Of a DNA stretch of 64,000 bases, positions 1 to 11,625 are shown piece after piece (the stretch's first letter is position 1; each line of letters begins with the position of its first letter). The position numbers and the translations under genes are program-made. Location: contig BRKX01000003.1 in assembly GCA_026008535.1 (NCBI GenBank), positions 64,195,001 through 64,259,000 of the forward strand, in the 5' to 3' direction. Source of the stretch: Perilla frutescens (Eukaryota; Streptophyta; Magnoliopsida; Lamiales; Lamiaceae). Below the pieces are notes generated by a model. The model was not told the origin of the DNA and did no database searches. It worked only from the letters and a program-made list of their open reading frames with translations.

Positions 1-310
1 CGAGTTAAGCATGACGTATTTTTTCCGATTTTTTTTTGTTGAAAAAATCATTTTTTATATAATTATTTATTTCTAAAATATAAAATATATTGAGAAAACT
101 AATAAAACCAACGTCGTTCGTTACACGTGTGTGTTGATGTGGCTGTCAATGTGGTTTTAGACCAAATAAGTCATACTTAACTCGCCGGAAAAATTGGGGA
201 TGTTTAATCCCACACAAATTAAAATGTGGTGTTATAATTGACTAGTTTTAAACGTGGTATCTAATTTGCAAAAGAGTGGAAACGTGGTGATTTATTTGGC
301 AATTAACCCT
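1..310. repeat. 3' end of a DNA-transposon-like repeat, cut by the window edge
   Basis: The stretch ends in GGCAATTAACCCT at 298-310. Its reverse complement (AGGGTTAATTGCC) resembles termini of plant Mutator-type MITEs. Internally an ACTCG-type motif near 180 mirrors CGAGTTAAGC at position 1, so a hairpin-like interior is possible. The other end lies before the window, so no target duplication can be tested. Confidence 0.3.
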
Positions 311-415
311 ATTATTTTTTCCAATTCTAGGCGCAATAAATTAAGGATAAATATGTACAACAATGTTTAGGGTGTTCAATTACCTTGTAATTTGTACCCA
401 TTTGTTAGGGAAAAT

Positions 416-768
416 GAGTTGCTATTTACACTATGATTTTTACTATTTGCACTTCACTTATTTCATACACTTCATATTTTACTCTGTGCACCACACACAA
501 TATGACTTATTCACCCTTTACGCTAAAAAAATATTATAACACAAGTGAAATTAGTTGTGTTAGAAAACCTAACACTTGTTCGGAAACTAATTTTTTAACC
601 ACCTTCAGCGGGTTCAAAAATTAGTTTCCGAACCACCTTCAATATGTTCGAAAACTTATTTTTGAAAACTTAAAGGACATTTAAGTAATTTTAAAAATTA
701 TTTCATTTCTGATTTTTCATATTTATGGTGCAAATAGTAAATTTCATCGTGAAAATAGTACCACCCTT
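416..768. mobile_element. 353-bp hAT-type MITE with 8-bp TSD
   Basis: GGGAAAAT occurs at 408-415 and again at 769-776, immediately flanking this segment, as an 8-bp target duplication. The ends form imperfect inverted repeats: 5' TGCTATTTACACTATGA and TACTATTTGCAC, matched in reverse at 3' GTGCAAATAGTA and CGTGAAAATAGTA. There is no coding capacity beyond a chance 63-codon ORF. A related copy of the flanking sequence without the insertion lies at about 925-1030, which supports these borders. Eight-base duplications suggest hAT. Confidence 0.7.
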
Positions 769-776
769 GGGAAAAT

Positions 777-1801
777 TAAATTTCGTACCCTAATACACAA
801 TGTATTAGTCCTTGATTTTGGAGGAATTTTTTTCAAAAATCAAATCACCGTTTTCTTTTTTTAAGAGCAATTTGAATATGAAAAAAAAAGCTTTAAGAAA
901 TAATAAATAAGCATTTTGAAATGTAACAAATATGTGCAACAATGCTTAGGGTGTTCAATTGCGCTGCCACTTAGTATTTTGTGCCTATTTATCTAGCTAG
1001 GAAAATTAAATACACCCTAATATACAATTACGAACGCACGATTATGTTACTACGTTTCAGAATTCATAAGTTTTGATTTCTTAATGTTTTTTTTTTTTTT
1101 TTGCATGAAAGATGATTGTAATTTAATAATGTACGATGTGAGATTGGAGAAAATGGTGATGTATTGTTATACTATTTTTACATTTCAGAATGCTTAATTT
1201 GTTATTTCTTAATATTTTGTTAACATTCAAGTTGTGTTCTTAAAAAATAAAAATGATGATTTGATTCTCGAAAATAAATTTGATTTAATTTTTGAAAAAT
1301 CCTACCCCAAAATCAAGGGATTTAATTATTTTAAAAGATCACAATAAAATTCTCATGAGAAATATGACATTACTACAAAAAATAACTATAAAAAACAATT
1401 AAAATAAAATTAATCATAATCATCCATGTAATCGTTTGCTAGACAGGATAAGATAACATATGATACCTATGACTAGGATGTCTTTGATATATTAGGTATC
1501 AATATGATGTTTACTTGAATGTATTAAAATATTTATAAAATATATACATATATAATCTACTGTTTAGTTGGAAGTATTAAATTTCCCATATAATTATAAT
1601 TCCAAAAATACCCTCTTATATTAGGCAGGAGAGAATTTATTATTGGACATTAATTAATATGGAGTGGGGCAATTTAGTTCAAAAATTATAATAATGATCT
1701 TCTGTATTACATATTCCACCTAGGAGGTGGGATACAGAATCCTACTGAATCCTGCAAATCTTTGTTAGAAATACTGGGCCCTTATTTAATAAAGGGCTTT
1801 G
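777..1801. other. AT-rich intergenic DNA with an empty-site paralogue
   Basis: No gene is visible. Positions 925-1030 resemble 350-411 joined to 769-830: both hold ACAATG(T/C)TTAGGGTGTTCAATT, then GGAAAATTAAAT, then ACCCTAATA. The two stretches therefore look like copies of one older repeat, only one of which received the MITE at 416-768. The remainder is homopolymer-rich AT sequence. Confidence 0.4.
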
Positions 1802-4301
1802 TGTAACACCCCAAATTCTATAATTTAAAATGTTACTCTTTCTATTTTTTTTTTAAATGGAAAATGATTAACAATAATAATAGTTGGAGTTTTTTTTTTC
1901 CTTTTTCTAAAATAATTGTGCTAGAAATCCCAAGTAGGAAAAAAAAATATAACACAATATATACTTTTTAGAAATATATACTTAGATCAAAATATCTACG
2001 TTTCATAAATTTCAATATAATCCAGTGTATTACAAAAAGTAATTCATAAGTTCTAAAATATAAAATTGACACTCAAAACATTGATAAAACCTTAATATTC
2101 AACTACGAATTTAAGTTAGTCCAAAAACACTAAACGAACACAAAATATCATGTCTAAAATAATTTATTCTAGGCAGCAAGTCTAAAAGTCAAGTTAAATA
2201 ACAAAAACGTCTAAAAGAAGTTAACCCCCATTTCCTTCACGCAGCTCCAAGATTATTGACCTGAAACATTTAAAAATGTGGAGTGAACACTCTTAAAACG
2301 TACTCAGTGGTGAGAGATTATGAGCATTTCTTTCTATTTATCCAACTGAAATAAATCGCAGGAATAATGGATTTAGGGTACTCATCTTCTGATCTAGAAT
2401 ACATCTTGAACTATGCATAGGACATATTCTGGTGCGTATAAAACGCTTATGTGCGTATAAAACGCTATTCTGATCTGATGCGTATGAAACGTTATCCATA
2501 TTCCATCCACGATAATTCAAGTTGGATTAAAAACATTTCTGACTGAAAAAAAAACATATATCATATACTTTTATTTCGCAGATAATAATTTTACCCACCT
2601 GAGAATAATGAGCACGTAAAATTGAGCAGATAATCACAAAGTGGACAAATGTCCTAATTGCGCCGCACCTAGTATCAAAATATAAATAATTTTAATTAAA
2701 TAATTTGAGCCAATTTTAATTTTATTAAATCTGAAAATCCAAGATATGTGCGCCAAAATAATTGGTTTATGAAGTTCTAGGCTTAATAGAAAATTTAGAC
2801 AAACTTTTTTAGGCTAATCATATTTAAATAATTCATGAACCTAAAAGCAATTTCTAAATAAAATTAGAACGTACTAATATGCAATATTTGGTAATAGAAG
2901 TCATTTATTAGACTTTGTATATTTTGCAAAAAGATCATTTCTCTTCTTTTACTAAAATCACAGTAGAGTAAATTAGAAATCACAATCCCTAAATTAAATT
3001 TCATCTCACCCTTCTTTCACTCTCTCTCTCGACCGTGAACAAAACAGAAATCACCCAAATTTGATATGCTTGCCTAATTCCTAAATTTCAATTTCTTATC
3101 ATCTTCTCTCCCCCTCACCCTACACTATTCTTCTCGACTCCGGCGAGCCCGCCACTGCCCGCCGCAACCGACACAGCCAAGAACCACCGCGGGCCAAGCC
3201 AAGCTCCCTTGCCCGACTTGACATCATCTCTCGGCAGACCCGACACCATCCTGACTCAACTCGACTCACAACCCCGACAGCCCCCTTGCCTCGACTCGAC
3301 TCCAAACTCAGCTGATCGCTGCTCAGCCCGACTCCAGGTATCGACAGATCCAACACCACCTTACCTCGACTCGCTGATTCACACGCCAACTCACCAAGAC
3401 CCAGCCTAGACTTCTTCCTCTCTTTTCTTCTATTTTCATAATTTTCTATTTATTTTTATGGAATTCTACAATTTATAGTTCTAAATTCTGGCACTTACAG
3501 TATAAAATTCACGTGTGAATATGAAGGAATTTGATTGGAATATGATGTGTTGAAATTGGGCTCGAGAAATCAATTTGATGGCAGTTCTTATTTTGGTATT
3601 GTATTGGTGTATTATGAGGTATGAGTTGGTGGTGTGCAGATACATAAATTCATGATTTTTGGTTAATGGAAATTTGGAAAATATGATGAGATTGATGGTG
3701 TGTAATTGTATACAGCAAATACAAGGGATTGAATTGAAAATAAACTTACCCAAAAGGATCGAATTTTGCTGTAGTTAAATCCTAATAAAAATGGTGAATT
3801 TGCTGTGAAATTTTAATTCTAAATGAATTTTGGATGCAGAGCTTGGAGTAGTGTAGGTAAGACATCTCTTTTTATATTAAAATGTGGAAATGTGAACTCA
3901 TAGAATTTGGTTAACAAGAGAAGGGCACGTATATTAGTTGCAATGGGCCACGTGTTTAGTTACTAATAAAAGAAGCATCAATAATCATTATCCTAGCCAT
4001 TTTTTTTTCATTTTTTTATAATATATCATTTTTTTTAATATTCAATGACTTCAAAATTAAAATGATTAAATAAAAAGTAATAAATTTTATCTAAACAAGA
4101 CTCCCAAAATGTTATAAGGCTCAAAAGTAAATTTTTAAAATTCAAATATTAATTTTCAAATATTTCTAATACTAGGGGCGCAATTTCGGATTCTATCAAC
4201 TCCAAGTAATTCTATCAAACATTATCAAATAAAATAAAACTTGATTTTAAAGCAATCAATTAATTTAAATAATTTAGATCATGTAGAAGTGGGTTGTTAC
4301 G
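1802..4301. mobile_element. 2.5-kb solo LTR
   Basis: The segment starts TGTAACACCCC and ends GGGTTGTTACG, an inverted pair typical of plant LTRs apart from a final A-to-G change. CTTTG at 1797-1801 is repeated at 4302-4306 as a 5-bp target duplication. It measures exactly 2500 bp and has no gag or pol, primer-binding site or polypurine tract, so a solo LTR left by recombination is the best reading. Inside are a short CGTATAAAACGC repeat (about 2430-2490) and a GC-rich patch rich in CGACTC (3115-3410). The superfamily cannot be assigned from the LTR alone. Confidence 0.6.
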
Positions 4302-4689
4302 CTTTGAGTTTTGAATTAAATACTCAAATTAATTTGTTTAAATACAAGCTCGGTTGAACTTGATCAAAGCTCAATATTCCAATTAATTAGCTCAATTGAT
4401 GATTAATTGATTATAGAAGATGATGAGTAAAGATCTTGTGCTAAAATAGTCAACGAAAACTCATTGATGGTGAAAAGAAGCTAATCGATTGTATTTTCTT
4501 TGTTTGGTACGCCTAATAATGATTAGTTTGCTCAATCAGTGGGCATTAGTGTTGGGGTTTCGTTATCGTGTGAGATTAATTTTGCGAAGCCAACCAATTA
4601 CATTCTTCATTTCACTAAGCAAACTTTTTCTTTAATTTTTACCTCACATGTGGCTAAAAACAGAATATTTAATTTAATTATTTTTATTC

Positions 4690-5095
4690 GGAGACTCGTG
4701 TAGTGCATCCGCTCGACGCTAACACATGAGCTCGTACAATGCACTCGATAATTAATTTTTCGAAATAAATATATACCATAAAATGAAATTAGTGAGCCCT
4801 AAAATTAAAGTGAACTAATTTAATTTTGTTAATATAACGACTCGCACATGCAGTGCATTCACCTGACGCTGACGCACGGGCTCGTGCATTGAACTTGATA
4901 ATTAATTTTTTCGAAATAAATATATATCATAAATGGAATTAGTGAACTCTAAAATCAAAGTGGAAATTTATTTAATTGTTTTTGGTCCAGTGACTCGTTA
5001 GGGTTGGGCAAGTGCACTAGACTAGACAATTAATTTGTTTCGAATTAAATATAATCATAATTGAAATTAATAAATCCTAATTATAAATAATAAAT
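4690..5095. repeat. Three degenerate tandem units of about 150 bp
   Basis: Units start near 4690, 4840 and 4990. Each holds a GC-rich block (GACTCG..., then in the first two CGACGCTAACAC or TGACGCTGACGC, then GGGCTCGTGCA-like sequence), followed by GATAATTAATTTTTCGAAATAAATATA and a block like ATGGAATTAGTGA. The third unit is the most eroded. A reverse-complement relative of the GC block lies at about 59010-59090. Confidence 0.6.
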
Positions 5096-5193
5096 CATAA
5101 TTGAGTGTAATAAGCTCATATAAGCGAAATAGCACGTATGATACTTTTCAAGCTACAAGTGATACATTTCAATATTATGAGTAATATTTTTTC

Positions 5194-5462
5194 GAGTAAA
5201 TTATACTTTTGGTCCTGTAAGAATAATGTCCAAATACTTTGGTGAATTCGTGAGCATTTGTTCTTTTTTACATTTTCCCCAAAATAGGTATTTAACGGAT
5301 GTTAAGTATAGTTCATTAGATTTTGGGATCAAAAGTGTTGAAATTAATATAAACTGTGGAATCAAAATTTGTCGAAAAAATTAATTTGGAACCAAAATTT
5401 TACATTTTGAGAATAGAAGTGTTTACACCATATTTTTACCGGACCAAAAATGTAATTTACTC
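5194..5462. mobile_element. 269-bp TIR element (MITE) with 9-bp TSD
   Basis: The ends are inverted repeats: GAGTAAATTATACTTTTGGTCC at the left and GGACCAAAAATGTAATTTACTC at the right. Flanks TATTTTTTC (5185-5193) and TATTTTTTT (5463-5471) look like a 9-bp duplication with one mismatch. Nine-base duplications fit Mutator-like elements. It has no coding capacity. Confidence 0.6.
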
Positions 5463-5630
5463 TATTTTTTTTAACATTTTTTTTGGGGAATGAGGCAGGT
5501 TAATGCGCGAATTTGACCCGTCTGACCGAGTATTTTAATACATCCGGTGTATTGAGAAATTTTATTTTTCCCTATATTCAATTTACACAATGAGACTAGA
5601 ACTTACATTATGACTATGTAAGCATATAAG

Positions 5631-6369
5631 TAGAGGTGAGCATTCGGTCGGTTTGGGTAGGAACAAACCGAAAATATCCAAACTGAATTCATCAAATTAA
5701 GTCTGACAAGGTGGTCGACTGACTGTCAAACCGATCACCGTTTGTGTCGGTTCAGATCAGCAGTCACCGGAAAAATGAAAAAAAAGAACAGATGCTCAAC
5801 AGAATTTGGACAAATTCACGATTTTTATTTTTGGTAGATTTCCATCTGGATTTGAAAAGCAGTGGACATTATTTTCACCTCAATTCATGTTGCCAATTAT
5901 TTTCACCTCAATTCATGTTGCCAATCTTCGAAGGCAGCAACATGGTTTATAAATTGAAGATTCTCATAGAAGATGAAGTATTGAGTTTGGTCATGTCTTG
6001 CAATTTTCGGCAGGTGAGTATCAAAACATAACTACAAAATGAGCAATGGAAAGAGAAGGGAGAGAGGCTATAGGAGAAGAGAGAAAAAGAGTGGTAGAGA
6101 GATAGAGAGAGAGCGAGGCAGGTGGGTGTGTGTCTCGAGGTAGCTCCTAAGTATGTGAGTGAAGGTAAGAAATGACTATTTTAATTTCAAATCATCGGTC
6201 GGTTCGGATGGGTCGAGTTGGTCGGTGATTTTCAATCCAATACCCGACCATCGAACTGATTTTAATTCGATATTCAATTTTAAAGTCGACCACCGAACCG
6301 AAGCTCCACAGTACCGCACTAAACCGATCAAACCGATAATGATTTCGGTTGGGTCTTTGCTTACCCCCA
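5631..6369. mobile_element. Non-autonomous hAT-like element with GGTCGGTTCGG-rich ends
   Basis: The left end reads TAGAGGTGAGCATTCGGTCGG and the right end TTCGGTTGGGTCTTTGCTTACCCCCA, so AGGTGAGCA and TGCTTACCC pair as inverted ends. Flanks CATATAAG (5623-5630) and CATATAGC (6370-6377) could be a degraded 8-bp duplication. The CGGTCGGTT / AACCGACC motif is repeated near both ends, as in hAT subterminal regions. The ORFs here are short and unlike any known protein. Confidence 0.45.
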
Positions 6370-6449
6370 CATATAGCAGATAAGAGATGTCTAATCCCAA
6401 GAAAAGCGAAGCAAAATTTTATTTATTCACATCTTCGCACCAATAAAAC

Positions 6450-7726
6450 TAGGGATGGGGAAAAATACCGTCATACCGTACTTACCGTACCGAAAAAAAT
6501 ATCGGAATACCGAACTTTAAGGTATACCGGTATTTTCGGTAAGATATGATACCGTACCAAGATTTTTCGGTAAGGTAACGGTATAGAATTTTAAAAATCG
6601 AGGTATACCGGCGTATACCGATACCGACGGTATACCGAATTTTTAAGGTATATACCGTTAATTTGGCATATACCGTTGTACCGGTATATACCGTAGATGC
6701 GGTATATACCGTTAGTTCGGCATATACCGTTGTAAAGGTATATACCGGTATATTTGTGATATTATATAAATATATGTATATGTGAATTATAGACACTTGA
6801 TATATAATACTTAGTAAATATGATATATTATATATATGTAAATATCTAACACTTATAATTAATCTTATGTTATACTTAATGCATAGTAATGATAATTAAA
6901 TGTGTTCTTAATTAATACTTAGTAAATAATTCTTACAATTTCTAAGTAAAAGATTTCAAATTTGTAATATTTAGTAAGTTTATAATATTTTTATACAATT
7001 TATATTAATTATAAAAATATGATTGATATATAATTCTAGTAAATATGTTATACATTTAAAAATCTCTAGTAAATTTACATTATTAACACTTAGAATTAAT
7101 CTTATGCTATACTTAATGCATTGTAATGCTAAGTGTGTTCTTTGTTAGTATATACTTAGTAAATAATTCTTACGATTTCTAAGTAAAAGATTTCAAATTT
7201 GTAATATTTAGTAAGTTTATAATATTTTTATACAATTTATATTAATTATAAAAACATGATTGATATATAATACTAGTAAATATGTTATACATTTATAAAT
7301 ATCTAGTAATTTACAATATTAACACTTATAATTAATCTTATGTTATACTTAATGCATTGTAATGCTAAGTGTGTTCATTGTTAGTATATACTTAGTAAAT
7401 AATTCTTACGATTTCTAAGTAAATAATTTACAATATTTATTTTATTTTGTTGAATTTTGATAGTTATTAGGAATGTTTCATATATTTTGAGTAAATATAT
7501 GAGATATATGATATATCATAGGATAATAATGGTATGATAAGGTATACCGAACTAAAGGTACGGCAAAGGTATGCCATTTGTTTCATACCGAACTTAAGGT
7601 ATACCGTTGGAAGGTATACCGAACCTTAAGGTAAGGTAACGGTATGGATTTTCTCCATACCGTACAAGTAAGGTAAGGTAAAGATATAAGGAAAAAAGTA
7701 AGGTATACCTTACCGTACCACCCCTA
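6450..7726. mobile_element. hAT-type non-autonomous element, copy A (GGTATACC family)
   Basis: The ends TAGGGATGGGG and CCACCCCTA are inverted. AATAAAAC at 6442-6449 and 7727-7734 is a perfect 8-bp target duplication, diagnostic of hAT. Both subterminal zones (6470-6760 and 7540-7720) are packed with GGTATACCG / CGGTATACC motifs. The centre holds about three tandem units of roughly 235 bp (TAGTAAATATGTTATACATTTA..., ending in ...ACTTAATGCATTGTAATG). No transposase is encoded. Copy B is at 61909-63548 in the opposite orientation. Confidence 0.85.
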
Positions 7727-7734
7727 AATAAAAC

Positions 7735-8561
7735 TAAGGTTGGAGAGAATTGTATTCAATTTACACTTGGTGGATCTTATTGTACGTATGCAGAATGCTT
7801 ACTACAAGAAAATTATAAGGCAAATTTCAATGATAAATAACGGATTCTAGTGGGAAACTACCTGTGCTCGAATATAAGTGTAGTGCATCCAACATTTGTC
7901 CTTTATACCCTTTTTTATTTATTGATTTTTGTAAATATCCCAAGTTAATTTTCATATGGCAAATACTTGCATACACCAATAGTTTTATATAAATCTTATA
8001 TCAGACGGATACTTTTTTAGTATTACAAATAATACTTTGCAGTATTGAAAGTGAATTTTTTTAATGTAAAAAATATAGAAATAATTACAAAAATAACACC
8101 ACTTTTTTTTTAATAAAAAAATTAGCAGTATTTTTTCAATGTATTAAATGTGATACTTTTCAGTATTAGAAGTGATATTTTTTTTTTCTGATATAAAAGT
8201 TATATACAATTGGTCCATGCAATATTAACACTTCCCGGTGGCGGATGCATATTGGACCAAGGGGGTCGGGTACAGTTGTACCAAATAAATAAATAAATTA
8301 GTATATATATATATGTATATATATAAATTGTACCCCTGATTTTTTTATTTTTTTTAATAAATATATATATATATATATATTAAAAAGGCTATTGTTATAT
8401 CTATTTTGTTATTGGAGAAATCATACGGTCATATGACAAGAGAATAAAGTGATGGTTAAGTACTTTAATCGACATGTGGTGAACAATGATACGACAAAAA
8501 AAAAAAGTGGTAATCACACCCTCATTAATATTAATCAATAACCAACCAACAATTAATTTAT
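7735..8561. other. Intergenic AT-rich DNA, no feature recognised
   Basis: I see only an AT microsatellite near 8300-8385 and a short ACTACAAGAAAATTATAAGG stretch near 7801 that resembles a CACTA terminus but has no partner end. No ORF of interest. Confidence 0.4.
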
Positions 8562-8711
8562 GATTCTCTATTTTACTTTTCTTTTTTTTTTTACTCACAC
8601 ACACGACCTGTGGTATTGAGGAGATTCGAACCCGTGACCTTTGGTCTCCGAGCAATCTCACTCTACCACTAGGTCATCCCCATCGGGACGATTCTCTGTT
8701 TTACTTCTCTT
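8562..8711 (-). mobile_element. tRNA-derived SINE flanked by 22-bp target duplications
   Basis: Read on the minus strand the body (8584-8689) starts GGGGATGACCTAGTGGTAGAG, a Pol III A box, followed by a B box GGGTTCGAATC and ending in an A-rich tail. GATTCTCTATTTTACTTTTCTT (8562-8583) and GATTCTCTGTTTTACTTCTCTT (8690-8711) are near-identical long direct repeats, as expected from LINE-mediated retroposition. The body is only about 105 bp, so it may be a short or 3'-truncated family member. Confidence 0.85.
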
Positions 8712-8983
8712 TATTAAATCTCATACATATATAAATATAGGAACACTACATGTACAATTATTGAAGTTTTCAAAATACAACTCATAACAATCTCAAAAAT
8801 ACATTAAGATTTTAAATCAAGAAATGCACAAACAACCACTATCGATCGAGGTTAGTTTTTTTCCTTTCATTCACGATTTTTGTATATTATTAATTATATT
8901 TGTTGTTTATGTTTAATGTTGTTTACATATTTAATTTATTTTTTGTGGCTAACTAAAATTTCAATTAAATATTAGGAATTTAT

Positions 8984-9728
8984 TGTAACACAATTTTTTA
9001 TATTTAATTTGGTAAAATACAAAATGTGTACAAATAATATGATTTCGGATCAAAAGTATTTATACGGATCCAATCTCTATTTTTTCTCTGATTCTTCTCT
9101 TCAAAACTTGATTGTCAAATGGTTTTTGAACTTGATCTTCAAACGGTCTTTGAAATCTTCAGAGTAAATTTGTCTCTTTGATCTTCTCGGACTTGTTATT
9201 TGAACTTGGACTTTGAAGTTTTCGGGGACGATTTGTGTCCTCAATCTTCTTTGACTTGGTATTTGGACTTGACAACATTAATTCGGAGGGCCGACGCCTT
9301 GTTTCCGGATCAAACGCCAACTTTGGGTTGGATTTGATGAATAACGTCTTTGACTGTCTTGCTTATGGATCAAACAACAACCTTGAATATTTGAAAGAAT
9401 TTCATTTATGAAATTTATTCTCAAATTCTTGAACTCTTCAAATGACTTCTGGTGTGATTTTCAACTGATATGCAGACCCCTATTTATAGTTGTAGGGAAA
9501 GAGATCTAGAGCTGATGTGACACTATCTCATTAGCTGTTGGAAATTGATATATATCTTTTAAAAAATATTTATTTGTTGTCAAAGACTCTTGATGTTTAT
9601 CATATAATAATATCCTTATTATTTAAATACTTTATCCAATTTTGGATTTCATAAGATTCCAAACTAAATAAATATATAAAAAATAAAAAAATATTATATA
9701 TAATATTTTAAATTTTCGTTTACTACCA
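8984..9728 (-). repeat. 3' LTR of the truncated LTR element
   Basis: About 745 bp. On the minus strand it begins TGGTAGTAAACG and ends TTGTGTTACA. It matches 10986-11625 closely through landmarks such as GATTTCGGATCAAAAGTATT, GGAGGGCCGACGCCTTGTTT and CTGGTGTGATTTTCAACTGA. Confidence 0.65.
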
Positions 9729-9739
9729 ATGCCCCCTCG

Positions 9740-10735
9740 AGACTTGTTCATGGACGACTTATCGTTTGAAATGAATGAGTCTCGAAAAATGATTAGACAG
9801 TTTAAACTCGTATCAAGGAGTTTTGAACTTGAATTAATTATATAGTTTATACTCATATCAAGGAGTTCTTGAATTTCAACTTATGAATAGTTTATACTCA
9901 TATTCAAGAGTTCTTCAGTTTGAATTTATTAGATAGTTTATACTCGTATCAAGGAGCCTTCAATTTGGATTTGAATTTAGATAGTTTATGCTCGTATTAG
10001 GATAGTTTATGCTCGTATTAGGGAGCTTTCTTGAACTTGGATAGTTTATGCTCATATCAGGGAGATTTTTCTTGAACTTAGATAGTTTATGCTCATATCG
10101 AGGAGCCTTCAACTTGAATTTGGACTTTGTAGACCTCTTATACTCATGTCTGTGAGTACTTGAATTTGAATTTGAATTTGTAGACATTTTATACTCGTGT
10201 CAAGGAGTCTTAGATTTGAATTTGTAGATATTTTATACTCATGTCAAGGAGTCTTGAATTTGAATTTATAGACCTTTTATACTCGTGTCAATGAGTCTTG
10301 AATTTGGATTTGACTTTGTAGACATTTTATACTCGTGTCAAGGAGTCTTAGATTTGAATTTGACTTTTTAGACATTTTATACTCGTTTCAAGAAGTCTTG
10401 GTATTTCTTGAAGAGTTTAGATAGTTTTGACTCTTATCTGGGAGCTTTGGAAGATAGTTTAGGCTTTTATCAAGGAGCGTTGGAGATAGTTTAGGCTCTT
10501 ATCAATGAGCGTTTGAAGAAAGTTTAAGCTCTTATCAAGGAGCATTTGCTTTTTGAAAACTTTAGATAGTTTTAGCTCTTATCGAGGAGCTTTGGAGATA
10601 GTTTAAGCTCTTATCACGGAGCGTTTGCATTTTGAAAACTTTAGATAGTTTAGGCTCTTATCAAGAAGCCTTTAGGCTCTTATTAAAGAGCTTTGGAAGA
10701 TAGTTTAGGCTCTTATCAAAGAGCATTTGTATTTC
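9740..10735. repeat. Minisatellite of about 35-55-bp units inside the LTR element
   Basis: The stretch is built from variants of GATAGTTTATACTCGTATCAAGGAG: first with TTGAATTTGAATTT spacers (9740-10400), then a GATAGTTTAGGCTCTTATCA AGGAGC form (10400-10735). Around twenty units are visible, with gradual drift in sequence from left to right. The ORF on the minus strand with NSNSNS/YPNTSIN repeats is a by-product of the repeat. Confidence 0.8.
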
Positions 10736-10985
10736 ATGGACTATGACATGTATTGGAAGATTTGAATAGGCCAATGATGAGATTTTTAGCCGCTTCTTCT
10801 TCTTCTTCTCCTTCTTCTCCTTCTCCTTCTTCTCCTTTTTCTCCTTCACTTGGAGATTCCTCAAAAGGTTTGCCCCCATCATTTGTTTCTTCCTCTTCCA
10901 GAGTTATAGACATCTTGATGCTTGAGGGATTTTGATGAAGAGAAGAGATAAGAGGTAGAGATGGTCCCACTGGGCGTGCCAAAAT

Positions 10986-11625
10986 TTGTAACACAATTTT
11001 TTATATTTAATTTGGTAAAACACAAAATGTGTACAAATAATATGATTTCGGATCAAAAGTATTTATACGGATCCAATCTCTATTTTCCCTCTGATTCTTC
11101 TCTTCAAAACTTGATTGTCAAATGGTCTTTGAACTTGATCTTCAAATGGTATTTGAAATTTTCAAAGTAAATTTATCTTTTTGATCTTCTCGGACTTGTT
11201 GTTTGAACTTAGTCTTTAAAGTTTTCAGGGACGATTTGTGTCCTCGATCTTCTTTGACTTGGTATTTGGACTTGACAACGTTAATTTGGAGGGCCGACGC
11301 CTTGTTTTCGGATCAAACGCCAACTTTGGGTTGGATTTAATGAATAACCTTTGATTGTCTTGCTTATGGATCAAACACCATCTTCGGGATGAATTTGGTG
11401 AAGAACGCCTTGAATATTTGAGAGAATTTCACTTATAGAATTTATTCTCAAATTCTTGAACTCTTCAAATGACTTCTGGTGTGATTTTCAACTGATATGG
11501 AGACCCTTATTTATAGTTGTAGGGAAAAAGATCTAGAGCTAATGTGACAATATCTCATTGGCTGTTGAAAATTGATATATATCTTTTGAAAGATATTTAT
11601 TTGTTGCCAAAGACTCTTAATGTTT
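10986..11625 (-). repeat. 5' LTR, truncated
   Basis: Direct repeat of 8984-9600 with scattered point differences. Similarity stops after CTCTTAATGTTTA near 11625, where the sequence becomes ATAAAATATAAAATAACTGACCC, so the outer end of this LTR is missing. Confidence 0.6.

Larger units (their letters stand above)
8984..11625 (-). mobile_element. Truncated non-autonomous LTR element (LARD/TRIM-like)
   Basis: Two direct repeats starting TGTAACACAATTTTTT (8984 and 10986) behave as LTRs of a minus-strand element. On that strand the right-hand LTR ends GTGTTACA and is followed by TTTGGCACGCCCAGTGGGAC (10964-10983), placed as a primer-binding site. The left LTR spans 8984-9728, ending beside GCCCCCTCGAG, read in reverse as a G-rich polypurine tract. 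The right LTR is cut off after about 11625. The interior (9729-10985) holds no gag-pol, only a 60-codon glutamate-rich minus-strand ORF (10734-10913) and a large minisatellite. Confidence 0.7.

Noticed and set aside
3120..3409. Two opposed ORFs in a GC-rich patch
   Set aside because: Low-complexity CGACTC sequence within the solo LTR; neither reads as a protein.
6482..6796. YTVYT-repeat ORF, with its counterpart at 61883-62167
   Set aside because: Translations of the GGTATACC subterminal repeats of the hAT elements.
9960..10187. NSNSNS / YPNTSIN repeat protein on the minus strand
   Set aside because: Translation of the minisatellite in the LTR element; also open by repetition in other frames.
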